DNA from: Pisolithus tinctorius
Lineage: Eukaryota; Basidiomycota; Agaricomycetes; Boletales; Pisolithaceae
Assembly (NCBI GenBank): GCA_024663395.1
Contig: JANFAH010000050.1
Coordinates: 62,001-126,000, forward strand
Length of the DNA stretch: 64,000 nucleotides
Reading direction: 5' to 3'
Of this stretch, positions 24,122 to 35,250 are shown one piece after another. Positions within the stretch are counted from its first letter, which is position 1. Each line of letters opens with the position of its first letter. Both the position numbers and the translations under genes were made by a program. Below the pieces are notes generated by a model. That model was not told where the DNA came from. It did not search any database and saw only the letters and a list, made by a program, of their open reading frames with translations.

Positions 24122-24571
24122 TGTTATGTTTCACCCCTATCTTTTCCCTTTTCACTGTACATTTACCTCGTGTTTGATCCTTTGGATGTTCTTTCCTTTT
24201 AGAGCCATCTTCTCCTTGATCCAATGGCTCTCTATTTCTGCCACTAGCAATATGTTCTCGATACATGCTTAGGACATGTGTCACCATTGTTCAACCAATG
24301 GCATATACCTCATTACATGCGGACACCTCATGGTCTGTTCCCTTGTAGTATTTAGTCTTGCTGGCTCAAGTCCTGGAAACCCAGACTTGAGCTGCTCAAT
24401 CATATGCAGTGTTCCTCAGAACTTCACCCTCAGTGTCCCTAACCCAGACCACTCTTACTGGTGTTGCCTAAATCCTTCATCGTTTATGAAGGTTACTGCA
24501 GCTGTTGCTCAGTAGAAACCTTAGACTGCATTTGAGCTCTCCCTACATCTTGACTTCGGTCGAGTGTAACA
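24122..24571 (+). repeat. 5' LTR of element C
   Basis: TGTTATGTTTCACCCC to ..GAGTGTAACA. A TATA-like TAGTATTTA lies near 24346, 36 nt before the self-priming sequence at 24382. Differences from the 3' LTR seen by eye are transitions. The same LTR family ends the minus-strand remnant at 59555-60004. Confidence 0.92.
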
Positions 24572-24573
24572 AA

Positions 24574-24585
24574 AGCTCAAGTCTG
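24574..24585 (+). other. self-priming primer-binding site, element C
   Basis: AGCTCAAGTCTG, 2 nt after the LTR, is an exact reverse complement of CAGACTTGAGCT at 24382-24393 inside the LTR. Twelve of twelve bases pair. Confidence 0.75.
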
Positions 24586-24807
24586 CCAGCCTTTGGCCAA
24601 ATCAGTCACTGTTTAGTGCACCACCACAAACCCCTGAAACAATTGATGTTGGGTGCCGTTATGACCCACTCATGAAGAATTGTCATCTGATGAAGAACAG
24701 GAGAGCACCATCACTGACACCTCCTCCAACGAACCAGAACAACTGGATAGAGGCTTTACCTCTGGTATCCTCTCAGATCTCTTCAACCAGTCCCTCGCCA
24801 TGCTCGG

Positions 24808-26366
24808 TGTGAGTCAAAGTGTGGAAAGGTGGTGAAAACCAACCAAAACCAACACAAAAGACAAATGTAGAGCGAGTGGTGGTGTGCCTCCGCGGAACCT
24901 GGAGGGCAGAAACCTGAATGTGGGGGGGGAACTTCAAGGAGAGGTGCTCCTGGCACAAGTCGTCGACGAGTTACACAGGAGAAGACGAATGGACGATGAT
25001 TGGGAAGGGGATGCTGAACAGAGTGAAGGTGTTCAGCCAAAAGGTACTTCAAGTAATGGACTTCAAGGAAACGTGCTCCTTGCACAAGTCGATGACGAGT
25101 TATGCAGGAGTGGGAGGATGACTAAGCAAGACTTGCTGACTAAGTGTGGATGGAGCTTCAGATAATGAATGGTGGTAGATAGACTCTTCCAAATGAGCCT
25201 CAACTACCAAGTATATGAATGATGACAGATAGACCCCTTTGTGGAGCCTCAACTGTCGACGATGAGATGGGCACTGGACTGACTGCTGGACTGCTTCTGA
25301 ATTGCTTCTGAATTGATTGTGGGTAGCTAAGTACATGGGGGTTTATATACTGAGGGGGGAGCACAGCTTGTGACAAACAAGGCACAAACACTTGGTAAGT
25401 AATGAGTAAGGACTGAGTAATCATGATGAGTAAGCGAGAAATGAAAAGTAAGCAAGCAAAGAAGATTGGTAAGTATTGGCAATGAATGAGTCAAGGATAG
25501 TCAAAATATCACAGAACGAGTCAAATAGAGTCAGAAACTGAGTAAGCACACTGATATCACATTAGGGGGTGGCGATGCAAGTCAGATCTCGGCGGTGTGA
25601 GTCAAAGTGGGGTTCAGTGGTGGAAACCAACCAAAACCAACACAAAAGACAATGAAAGCGAGTGGTGGTGTGCCTATGCGGTACCTAGATGGTGGAACCT
25701 GTTCTTTGGGAGGGTTTTTGCGAACTACAACACTCAAAGATGAGTGCTGAGGGTTGGGGGTGCTCCTGACGAAGAAGGAGCAGGAATGCGAGAGGAAGCG
25801 ATGGGGTAGACTGCTGTCAGCCTACAGAAGGATGGATGACAACTTAATTCGATGCTCTGGGCTGCACTGAGCTCAGGGAGGACTTGGAGCGAAGTAGATT
25901 GATGATAGACAATAATAAGCGAAGTAGACGACAGTTAGACCCTTAATAAAGTCTCAACTATCGAAGCTGCTGAATGATTTTCTGAATGATAACAAAAATG
26001 CGAGCAAGAGGGGCTCTCTGATGTCTTCTTCTTTTTGCTACCTAAGTACAGTGATTTATATACAGTACAGGGGCGTTGCCTATGGAAAACAAGGTGCAAA
26101 CACTTGGTAAGTGATTGGTAACTGATGAGTAAGGAATGTAAGCGGTGGGTAATCGTCTTAGAAAGCATTGGTGAGCATTGGTAAGGATAAGTAAGCCAAA
26201 AGGCGAAGAATCAGTAAGCAAGGGCAAAAGATTGGTAAGTATTGGCAATAGGTGAGTCAAAGACAGTCAGAATGTCAAAGTATGAGTCAAGTAATGTCAG
26301 AATCTGGGAAAGCGCACTGGAATCGCATTAGGGGGAGGCTGTGCATGTCACATCTCGAAGAGATCG
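24808..26366 (+). repeat. tandem ~0.79-kb repeat in leader of element C
   Basis: Two direct copies, about 24808-25598 and 25599-26366, each starting TGTGAGTCAAAGTG and ending near ATTAGGGGG..ATCTCG. Each contains a minus-strand TATA-like box (plus-strand TTTATATAC, near 25342 and 26055). Copy one has an internal 129-bp spaced duplication (24929 and 25058). They could be minus-strand promoters or remnants of LTRs nested in the leader; no coding was recognised. Confidence 0.7.
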
Positions 26367-26554
26367 TTTCTGGGCCACAGTGGGATGACAGAGAGGCAGC
26401 GCTGATCTGATGCCAATATAGTACATCCAAAAGCGGACAGGGTGAGTCAGATGTCAACAGGGGTCAAGCTTTGGGGGTCTGTGGGGTGACAGGAGCATAA
26501 GGGATCGCAACTTTCCCCCCCCTTACTGTCCTCTCAGTGAAGCAAATAAAAACT

Positions 26555-27034
26555 TCATGAATGAGGCTCTGTTGGAAGAGAGGATGAAGGGGGAGTGTCT
26601 TCTGCTGTATCTTGCAATAAGGAGGCAAGATGTGCATCATACTCATCATGGATGCGATCAGGGAGAGTGGAGAACAGTAGATTATACTGTAGCTGTCGCA
26701 ATTTTGGAAGAATGATGGACGAGACTGGTATGAAGACGTTGCAGGGAGCAGGGAGGAAGGATCCATATGCTTCTTGGACTGGAGAGACTGAAACGACCAC
26801 ATAAGACCTTTCCAAGCGAATGACAGACCTGAGGCGACCAAAGAATGTCCTCCTAGAGGTCATACTGACAAAAAGAACACGCTGTCCAAGCTGGATGGGC
26901 TGAGAGGGGGCAGACGAGGGTGGGATGTACCAGGATGCTTCAGGACGGAAGCTAGTAGGAACTCCTGGTAGATATATGTAGCCATGGTCCCTAGCAAAGG
27001 GGACAAGCGAAATGATTGATGTGGAGGCGGCCAT
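26555..27034 (-). CDS. antisense ORF in element C leader, copy 1 (159 aa)
   Basis: Unknown protein starting MAASTSIISLVPFARDHGY and ending PTEPHS. The start at 27032-27034 is chosen because copy 2 has the same MAAS start and the same 159-residue length; an in-frame upstream extension to 27217 is open but less conserved. The core GQRVLFVSMTSRRTFFGRL..RLERSYVVVSV suggests a small beta-rich domain, but I assign no function. It reads against gag and pol, divergently from the gag start. Confidence 0.55.
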   Translation of the reverse strand: MAASTSIISLVPFARDHGYIYLPGVPTSFRPEASWYIPPSSAPSQPIQLGQRVLFVSMTSRRTFFGRLRSVIRLERSYVVVSVSPVQEAYGSFLPAPCNVFIPVSSIILPKLRQLQYNLLFSTLPDRIHDEYDAHLASLLQDTAEDTPPSSSLPTEPHS

Positions 27035-27601
27035 ATCAGAAGAATTAGCGAAATGAGCGTCTTTTGGAGGGAGTGCTGTAGAAACGTGTGGAGTGCGCAA
27101 ATCCTTTCCAATTTTGGAAGGTGGGATCGCATGGCTGAGCACTACAAGCGAGTGTGGGAATGGTTTCGGTGTCTGCAGAATTGGCAGAGATATGTCGAAA
27201 ACCGGAATGCCGTACACGGGCGCTTAAGAACTTTATTGGCGCTTAACTCGCTTCCTCCTTTTTCTTTGGCATTGACGACTCATTCTTGTGCGAGGGATGA
27301 CTGCCGACATTTCTGGCCGTCCTTCTTCGCATGAGGGCTATGGTCTTCATCTCCACTCATCAGCTACATCCATGTCCACCTCACCAAACACCTTTGGTGT
27401 GTGACAGCGGAGACATCTCTAGATCCAAAGATGGCATGACAGATGGACGGTGTTTCCAGACAGGGAAGTATTAATTCCAGAACTGAAGGGCATGAGTCAG
27501 GCGTCAAAGGGGGCTAGGGCATTGGGGGTCTGTGGGGCAATGAGAGCATACGCAATCGCGTCTCCCACCCTTCCATCCTCTCAGCGAAGTTAACAAAAAC
27601 T

Positions 27602-28081
27602 TCATGGACGGGGTTCTGATGGAGGAGGAGGAGAAGGAGGGACGTCTTCTGCTGGATCTTGCAGTAGGAAGGCAAGTTGCACGTCATACTCATCATGAAT
27701 GCGATCAGGGAGGCTGGAGGACAGTAGGTTATACTGCAGCTGTCGCAATGCGGGAAGAATGATGGACGAGATTGGAATAAAGACGGTGCAGGGAGCAGGG
27801 AGGAACGATCCATATGCTTCATCAACTGGGGGGACTGAAACGACCACATAAGACCTTTCCAACCGAGTGACAGACCTGAGGCGACCAAAGAATGTCCTTC
27901 TGGAAGTCATACTGACAAGGAGAACATGCTGACCAAGCTGCATGGGATGAGATGGGGCTGACAACGACGGGATGAACCAGGGGGCTTCAGGACAGAAGCT
28001 GGTGGGAATGCCTGGCAGATATACGTAGCCACTGTCTCTGGCAAATGAGACAAGCGAGATGATTGACGAAGAGGCGGCCAT
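27602..28081 (-). CDS. antisense ORF in element C leader, copy 2 (159 aa)
   Basis: Duplicate of the ORF at 26555-27034, starting MAASSSIISLVSFARDSGY, also 159 aa and without stops. The stretch MTSRRTFFGRLRSV and the stretch LPDRIHDEYD are identical in both. About 375 bp separates its start from gag at 28457, so a bidirectional promoter is possible. The upstream context ..AATC-ATG-GCC resembles a reasonable eukaryotic start. Being open in both copies while gag and pol are full of TGA is noteworthy. Confidence 0.6.
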   Translation of the reverse strand: MAASSSIISLVSFARDSGYVYLPGIPTSFCPEAPWFIPSLSAPSHPMQLGQHVLLVSMTSRRTFFGRLRSVTRLERSYVVVSVPPVDEAYGSFLPAPCTVFIPISSIILPALRQLQYNLLSSSLPDRIHDEYDVQLAFLLQDPAEDVPPSPPPPSEPRP

Positions 28082-28456
28082 GATTGATGGACTTCGCGAA
28101 ATGAGCGTCTGATGGATGGAGTGCTGTAGTAACACGTAGGGTGCGAGGATCCTCTCCAAATTTGGAAGGAAGAATCGTGGGGCTGAGCACTTTAAGCGAG
28201 CATGCGAACCGAGTTGACATCTTTGGAAACAGCGGAGATATGATGGAAACCGGAATGCTGTACACGGGCGCTAAAAACTTTTAATGCGCGCTTAACTCGC
28301 TTCCTCTTTTCTCTTTAGCACTGACGACTCGATCTTGTGCGAAGGATGACTGTTCACGTCCAACAGTCTTTCTACGCATGAGGCCTTTAGTCTTCATCTG
28401 CATGCATGGGCATTGCGTGCAACTCGTCAACGAGTTAGGCAGAGTCAGCTGTAACC

Positions 28457-29455
28457 ATGTCCACAACACCTTTGGTGTGTGACATCGGTACTCCCATCCC
28501 ACCAGTACCCATCATCACACCTCCCACACCCCTGACCCCACCTCAGATTACGATGTCCAGTTCATCATCAAAGGGAGCGACTGCTGTCACTGGAGTCAAA
28601 CCCACCAAACTGAAGATTGGTGCCCCATCTGATTTTGATGGTGACCAAAAGAACACTATGAGCTGGCTGTACTCCATACAGACCTACCTCTTAGTAAATG
28701 AAGAACTATACAACACTGACACCAAAAAGGTTGTCTATGCATTGTCATATATGAAGAAAGGTGTCACCCGTTCCTGGGCCACCACCTTCCAGAAGGTATC
28801 TCTGGAAAAGACACCCCCAAGTTTTGGCTCCTTTGCTGATTTTACAAAACATTTCAAAGAATTGTTTACCTCCGCTGACACCACTGGCACCACAATCACC
28901 AAATTGCATACCCTGGAACAAAAGGAATTGGTAGAGCAATATATCACTGGTTTCTGAACCGCTGCCACCGACTTGACCATCACAGAAGATGTTGCCTTGA
29001 TTGAGTTCTTCTCACAAGGACTCAAACCCTTCATCACAAACTGAATCCATATGATGGAGACCACCCCCACTAAAATCGAAGGGTGGTACACCCAGGCACA
29101 AAAGTTCGATGCCAAATGGAGAAAGGTAAACAAGTTCTCTGGAAAGAAAGAAAAAAGAGCATTCTACCCAATGAACAATCTTGCCAAAGAAAAAGATCCA
29201 AATGCCATGGACGTGGATGGAGTGAGACTCTCCAAAGAAGAAAGAGACCGACACATCAAAGAAGGAAGATGTTTCGGTTGTGGAAACAAAGGACATCTAT
29301 CTTGAGAATGTCCAGAGAAAGGGAAGACTCCCCAAAAGAAAGTCAAGAAAATCTGCAAAATTGTGGAAGTTGAAGAAAGCAATGATGAAGAAAAAGTTGC
29401 TGGTCCCTCCATCGCCTTAGTAAACATCACTAGGGCTCTTGGAAAGGATTTTTGA
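28457..29455 (+). pseudogene. element C gag
   Basis: Starts MSTTPLVCDIGTPIPP, then a retrotransposon gag core (MSWLYSIQTYLLVNEELY, about 28660) and a CCHC knuckle CFGCGNKGHLS.EC (29270-29312), with TGA in place of an Arg codon inside the knuckle (29303-29305). Further TGA stops lie at 28955-28957 and 29042-29044. Pol continues in the -1 frame, but the end of gag (29440-29455) shows no clean heptamer like that of element D. Confidence 0.85.
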
Positions 29456-32400
29456 ATGGGAACTCTGAGTTGACACCAGAAGTTCCCCAAATTAAGGACA
29501 GTCTTGTTTCTGTTGCACCTGTACTTGTATCTTCCACACCAGAACATACTATGCAGATCCCCATTTCCCTTTATGCATCAGAAACAACCTCAAAAGTCAT
29601 CAACACCACTGCTCTAGTGGACTCTGGAGCAGAGATATCTTGCATTGATTTAAGTCCCACTCAATGACTCGCCAAACCTATTCTTGCCAAGAATGCTGAT
29701 GGAATGCAGAACTCCAAAGGAAGGATCCTGTTCTCTGCTACCCTCTACTTCAAGGTTGAAGGACTCATTCATCAGTCCTTCTTCCATGTCATCAATTGTG
29801 GAACAGAGAATGTCATCCTTGGCCTCCCATGGCTACAAGAGAACAATCCCGTCGTCAATTGGAGAATGGGCACATTGTCCATTGACGAAAAGACCAACAG
29901 GTCTAAAGAATTAAGATGCAACATCTCTTCAGTTGCCATAGAAGAACCCACTGTGAACCTTGTCTCCCCTGCCAAAAGGAAAGGGATAAACAAGTTCATG
30001 GATTATGAAGAACCAGAAGACAAAACCATCCGCACACACTTTGTGATGTCAGTTGGAAAACTTGTTGAAGAAGCCAAAAAGATCAACCCCAATAATAGTC
30101 TTCTTCAAAAAATCACCACTGCCACTGAGTTGGCCCAAGAGGAGCACAAAAAGAAACCGAAAGCTGCCCTCCCTGAGGACTACAAAGACTTTGCTTCGGT
30201 CTTTGAAAAACCCTCTGATGGAGTTTTACCCCCATCATGACCATACGACCATGCCATAAACCTTGTTGAAGACTTCATTCCCAAGGTGGCGAAAGCATAC
30301 CTGCTCTCTCCCTCTGAACGAGAGTCTGCAGAAAAGTTCATCAAAGAAAACCTTCGAGAAGGAAAGATCCACCCCTCAAAGTCTCCCCAAGCTGCTCCCT
30401 TCTTCTTTGTAGGAAAGAAAGATGGCTCCCTTTGTCCCTGTCAGGATTATTGATACCTGAAAAAGAATATGGTGAAGGATGCATATCCCCTTCCCCTCAT
30501 CTCTGACCTCATCAATAAACTCAAAGGAGCCTCTATCTTTACAAAGATGGATGTAAGATCGGGCTATAATAATGTCCAAATAAAAGAAGGAGACCAATGG
30601 AAGGCTGTGTTCATCATGCACAAAGGACTCTTCGAACCTACCGTCATGTTCTTTGGGTTGTGCAATTCCCCCGCCACTTTTCAGCAATTCATGAATGACT
30701 TGTTCAGAGACATGATCGCCAAAGGATGGTTGGTTGTCTACATGGATGACCTACTCATATTGTCCACCAACCCCGAAGAACACAAATGAAGGACTTGCCA
30801 TGTTCTTGAACAAATGAGGGAACTCTCACTCCCTCTAAAACTAGAAAAATGTCATTTTGATCTGGCCAAAGTGGAGTACCTCAGAATGATCATAAAAGAA
30901 AACACCATTGCCATGGACCCTGTCAAAGTCCAAGGTATTGCTAAATGGCCCGTCCCAAAGAAGGTCAAGGACATGTGATCCTTCTTAGGGTTTGCAAATT
31001 TTTATAGGAGATTCATCCCCTATTATTCAGATATCGCCCAACCACTCATCGACCTTACCAAGAAAACAGTCACTTGGGAATGGTCTAGGAAATGCCAATC
31101 TGCCTTTGAACTCCTAAAAAGGATTTTCATGGTGCAACCAACTCTTCGAATGCCCAACACCTCTCAGCCATTCACAATCACCACTGATGCATCCAAGTAT
31201 GCGACCAGAGGTGTTCTCCTCCAAGAAGATTCCAATGGCCAGTGGCAACCCTGTGCCTTCATTTCTCAGTCATTTAACCCTGCCAAACGAAACTATGATA
31301 TCTATGACAGAGAAATGTTAGGGGTTATTCAAGGATTAAAATCCTGGAGGCACTATCTCCATGGATCCCCATCCCCGGTCGGTGTATATCCCCAATGACC
31401 CCACCCTCCAACAGACCATCATGTCTGGACACCACGACCACCCCTCCACAGGACACCCTGGAGTTCTAAAAACCCATCAACTCGTCTCTTCTGAGTTCTG
31501 GTGGCCCGGACTCATGTCTTTTGTCCAGAAATATGTTGAAGGCTGTGCTATGTGCCAGCAGAATAAGGTTAACACCCACCTGATGACACCTCCCCTCACA
31601 CCCATCCCCTCCACTGCAACCTGCCCTTTCCAACAGATCTCCTGCAATCTAGTCACTGACCTACCCCTTTCTAAGGGTTATGATTCCCTTTTGGTCATGG
31701 TAGACCATGGGCTTACAAAGGGGGTAATCCTAACACCAACCAAGAAAACCACCTCCGCTGCTGACATCACAACATTGTTTTTCAAAAAGGTCTACTCCTG
31801 CTTCAAGCTGTATGACAAAGTTATATCAGATCGAGGTCCCCAGCTTGCTTCTGCATTCACAACAGAACTCGCTTCCCTTTTGGGATACTCCCTTGCCTTG
31901 TCAACGGCATATCACCTGCAGACCAACAGGGAAACTGAACGCATAAACCAAGAAGTGGAGACCTATCTCTGCATCTTTTGCCAAAATGACCCCACCTCAT
32001 GGGTAGACAACCTTCCTATGGCAGAATTCGCACACAACCACCATCCCCATTCTGTCACCCATCAATCCCTGTTCTACCTCATGTATGGGTATGAACCGAA
32101 ACCCCTTCCATCCCTGATTGCAGAAACCCACCTTCCCACTGCCAAGTCCAGACTCGAGGAACTCTGAAAAGCTAGAGAAGAAGCCCTCACAGCACATGAC
32201 CTAGCCTGAAAAACAATGAAAGACCGCTCGTCACGACCCTTCACCCCATTCCAAAAAGGTGATAAGGTTTGGCTAGAAGCATAAAATTTGAAATGCTCCT
32301 ATGAAAATAGGAAGCTCACCCCAAAACGAGAAGGACCCTTTGTTGTCTCTGACATCCTATCTCCAATAACATACTGCCTCACAGTTCCTGCACAATGGAA

Positions 32401-32701
32401 GATTCATAATGTCTTCCACACCTCCCTCCTATTGCCCTATTGCGAAAATGATGTTCACAGACCAAACTTCCCAGCTCCACCACCTGACCTTATCAACAAG
32501 GAGGAGGAATATGAGGTAGAGGCAATAGTCAGCCATAAAAGGTCTGGCCACGGACACGCCTTCTTAATCAAATGGAAAGGCTACCCTTCTTCTGAAAACT
32601 CGTGGCAAAAGGAAACACACCTCGAACATGTGGATGATACACTCTCTGCATATAAGAGACGATTCCCAAGAGACTTCCCTCCCCAGAAACAACCCGTCTG
32701 A
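29456..32701 (+). pseudogene. element C pol: protease to chromodomain
   Basis: Protease DSG (ALVDSGAEISC, about 29612-29644), RT with YMDD (LVVYMDDLLIL, about 30729-30761), start of RNase H (ITTDASKYATRGVLL, about 31168). The rest of RNase H is missing: the reading passes from YLHGSPSP into the integrase N-terminus (RSVYIPNDP) near 31376-31380 with a frame change, so an internal deletion occurred. Integrase HHCC (HDHPSTGHPG, CAMCQQNK) and core follow, then a chromodomain (HAFLIKWKGYPSSENSW, about 32548-32600). TGA stops are at 30238, 30451, 30787, 30976, 32165 and 32206. Confidence 0.88.
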
Positions 32702-32839
32702 CGTTCCTCTCGCACTATCAGAAACGTCACTATCGAGATGCCCCCTCATTGCTACACTTACCCTCGTGAACCCTCTCGTCGCCACACCCCCTTTGCTCGT
32801 CATCAGTGACAGCCCACTAGCGACCAAATGATTGCCTCT

Positions 32840-33742
32840 TACTGACTGTTCGTCGCTGACCCCACCATTGTTGGCACTGTCTATCATGAGGTAGATGAAA
32901 ACTCTCCTCTTGATCTCGTGTATCACGCCACTATCCAAGCCCTCTGGCTTGAGGAACTTTTGCATTATGTCAACTGCCAGAACCCTCTCCTATCCCCAGC
33001 ACATACCATTTTGAATGAAGTCACTGCTCAGCAGGTCCCCCTGCTTCTTAAACTTTTCGATGTCCTTGGAGGTGCAGACCTCATCTATAACATTCGCCAG
33101 TACCCCACTCTGATCACACCCCCTCCCCCTGGGTCTTGAAGACCCTCGACTGCAACTTCCCCCCTGGTTTCCTCCATGTCGTCCTCCCCTCTGGCATCAT
33201 TGCCACTGTCGTCCTCCTGTTCATCCTGCTCTCTTCAAAGAGCTGATCAACCCTGCACCTGCTGTTTGTCTGGTGCCAACCCCCAACCCTGTGAGTCTCA
33301 TGACTCCCCATCTGAAGTAGACCCCGAGACTGCCTTTGGCATCTCTTGTGCTGAACTCAACTACATGCTAAACATTGTCAAAACTCTTGCACAGTTACCT
33401 CCTTCCCCTGTGCTGAACACTATGACCGAGTTTGATAGGCTGCTTACTCCATCCGACCCTCGTTATTGCCAGACATGTTACATCTGCCATCATCTTGGCC
33501 ACATACATGTCAATTGCAGACTCTATGAATGTCCCCTTTGCCATACCACTCGTCCTGGGCACACCCAGGCCCAATGTCCTTCCTTACGTCCTCATCGTCC
33601 ATTACAGGACAGGATTGCCACCCCTGCCTTGGTGGATGATCGGACCCTCATTGGGAGCGAGGATAACGATCTGTATGATAATGATTTTGACTTCGACAAC
33701 TCTGCCATCAGTAACATGACTGGAGAGCCTTACAGAGAATAG
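32840..33742 (+). pseudogene. element C extra ORF (tandem CCHC protein), broken copy
   Basis: Coding downstream of the chromodomain and before the polypurine tract, homologous to the intact 304-aa ORF at 60042-60956. Landmarks: TIVGTIYHEVDENSPLDLVY, VLGGADLIYNIRQYPTL, and two knuckles CYICHHLGHIHVNC and CPLCHTTRPGHTQAQC (33478-33570). It is interrupted by TGA near 32852 and 33137-33139. It lies in the pol frame, after a TGA at 32807-32809 that is shared with the other copy. Confidence 0.75.
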
Positions 33743-33779
33743 TTGAAGTCAGGGACTTCAACACTTAGAAGGGGGGTAA

Positions 33780-34231
33780 TGTTACATTTCACCCCTATCT
33801 TTTCCCTTTTCACTGTACGTTTACCTCATGTTTGATCCTTTGGACGTTCTTTCCTTTTAGAGCCATCTTCTCCTTGATCCAATGGCTCTCTATTTCTGCC
33901 ACTAGTGATACATTCTTGATACATGCTTAGGACATGTGTTGCCATTGTTCAACCAATGGCGTAGTTACCTTGTTACATGCAGACACCTCATGGTCTGTTC
34001 CCTTGTAGTATTTAGTCTCTCCAGCTCAAGTCCTGGAAACCCAGACTTGAGCTGCTCAATCATATGCAGCATTCCTCAAAACTTCACCCTCAGTGTCCCT
34101 AACCCGGACCACTCTTACCGGCGTTGCCTAAATCCTTTGTCGTTTATGAAGGTTACTGCAGCCATTGCTCAGTAGAAACCTTAGACTGCATTTGAGCTCT
34201 CCCTACATCTTGACTTTGGTCGAGTGTAACA
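33780..34231 (+). repeat. 3' LTR of element C
   Basis: TGTTACATTTCACCCC to ..GAGTGTAACA, 452 bp, immediately followed by TSD CCATC. A polypurine tract (AGAAGGGGGGTAA, ending at 33779) abuts it. Confidence 0.92.
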
Positions 34232-34236
34232 CCATC

Positions 34237-35250
34237 CTCCACTTGATTGAAAATGTCCAACCTACAAATCCAGACCAAAGAGGTAGAACCTCAGCTGAAA
34301 AAATCAGGTCAATGTTTTGTCCTTTTTCCCATTCAATATCCAAAAGTACCATCCTCCCCCTTAAAAAAAAGTTAAAGTCATCAAAGCCTTCCTTTTTCAG
34401 ATTTGGAATATGTATAAGATAGCCAAAAGCTCCTTCTGGGTGACAGAAGACATAGCCTTCCATGAAGATGTCCTTCACTGGAAACAGAACTTAAATGACC
34501 TCAAACATTTTTTCATATTTCAAACCCTTGCATGTCTCACTAGGTCAAACAATGTTGTTGATCCCAAACCTGCAAGACAATTCTGCTGCAAAGTCCAAAC
34601 TGCTGAAGCCCACAGCTTCTATGGTTTTCAGACAATGATTCAGAACATTCACTCCAAAACCTACTCCCTCCTTATCCAAACTTTTGCTGAAACTCCCATG
34701 GAACAAAACCCCTCATTAAAGGATATTGAGAACACCACCTGGATGAAATGGAAATCCAAATGGGCTCGATGATGTCTCTCCTGACCATTCTACATTTGCC
34801 AAGTGACTCATTGCATTCACTGCAATGAAGAGTATCATCTTCACCAGCTCATTCACTGCCATATTTTGGCTGAAGAAATGTGACCTGATACCTGGTATTA
34901 CTTTATCTAGTGCACTTGTCAATTGAGATATCCATTTACATATCCATTTTGCTTGCCTGCTCTTTAATCTCTTTGACATTGCCCTCCTCCAAGTATCATC
35001 AAACAGATCATCAATGAAGCTATTCAAATTGAATACAAGCTTCTCCACAGCAAGATCTTCCAAAATCATTAGACACAGGCTCTCAATTCCAAAAGACATC
35101 ATACCTGTCAAGTACCTCAGTATAAACCCCAACCACATGTCAGAATTCATCCAATTCATTGCTGATGATCTCCTGATTTTGTTGGGACTCCACAAATTGT
35201 ACCATGCCAGAAATCCATTCCATTTTGTGCCCGAACATCAACATCCACCG
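34237..35250 (+). pseudogene. ribonucleotide reductase small subunit pseudogene
   Basis: Residues typical of the R2 di-iron subunit are readable across frames: FVLFPIQYPK then IWNMYK and FHEDVLHWKQNLNDLKHFF (34440-34510), EAHSFYGFQTMIQNIHS.TYSLLI (34603-34674), FTSSFTAIFWLKKCDLIPGI (about 34840-34900) and EFIQFIADDLLI (35140-35175). A GT..AG intron (about 34345-34400) sits between QYPK and IWNMYK, so this is an unprocessed gene copy. Stops such as TGA at 34770-34772 and several frame changes kill it. R2 normally makes the tyrosyl radical for deoxynucleotide synthesis. Element C inserted just upstream. Confidence 0.82.

Larger units (their letters stand above)
26388..28490 (+). repeat. tandem ~1.05-kb repeat with antisense ORF and gag start
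   Basis: Two direct copies, about 26388-27410 and 27430-28490. Both contain an antisense 159-codon ORF and both end in a gag start (ATGTCCAC.. at 27372 and 28457, each followed by CACCTTTGGTGTGTGACA). The first gag start hits TGA after ten codons; the second opens into the real gag. The duplication therefore copied the whole unit between antisense gene and gag. Confidence 0.8.
24122..34231 (+). mobile_element. Ty3/gypsy element C, full length, 10.1 kb, TSD CCATC
   Basis: Bounded by LTRs of 450 bp (24122-24571) and 452 bp (33780-34231) and flanked by a perfect 5-bp TSD, CCATC, at 24117-24121 and 34232-34236. Internal order: self-priming site, 3.9-kb leader with two kinds of tandem duplication and antisense ORFs, gag, protease, RT, RNase H, integrase, chromodomain, an extra ORF, polypurine tract (33768-33779). 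Gag and pol carry several TGA stops and a deletion, so it is non-autonomous. The leader and the extra ORF make it far longer than an ordinary gypsy element of 5-7 kb. Confidence 0.93.

Noticed and set aside
24572..28456. Separate nested retrotransposon in the C leader
   Set aside because: The 1.05-kb repeats include the gag start of C itself, so they belong to C; I cannot exclude nested LTRs for the 0.79-kb units, which are reported as uncertain.
29440..29460. Frameshift heptamer at the gag end of element C
   Set aside because: The T run (GGATTTTTGA) does not fit X-XXY-YYZ in the gag frame and the gag stop may itself be a decay product.
32699..33742. Env gene in element C
   Set aside because: The post-pol ORF has zinc knuckles and no signal peptide, furin-like site or membrane anchor.
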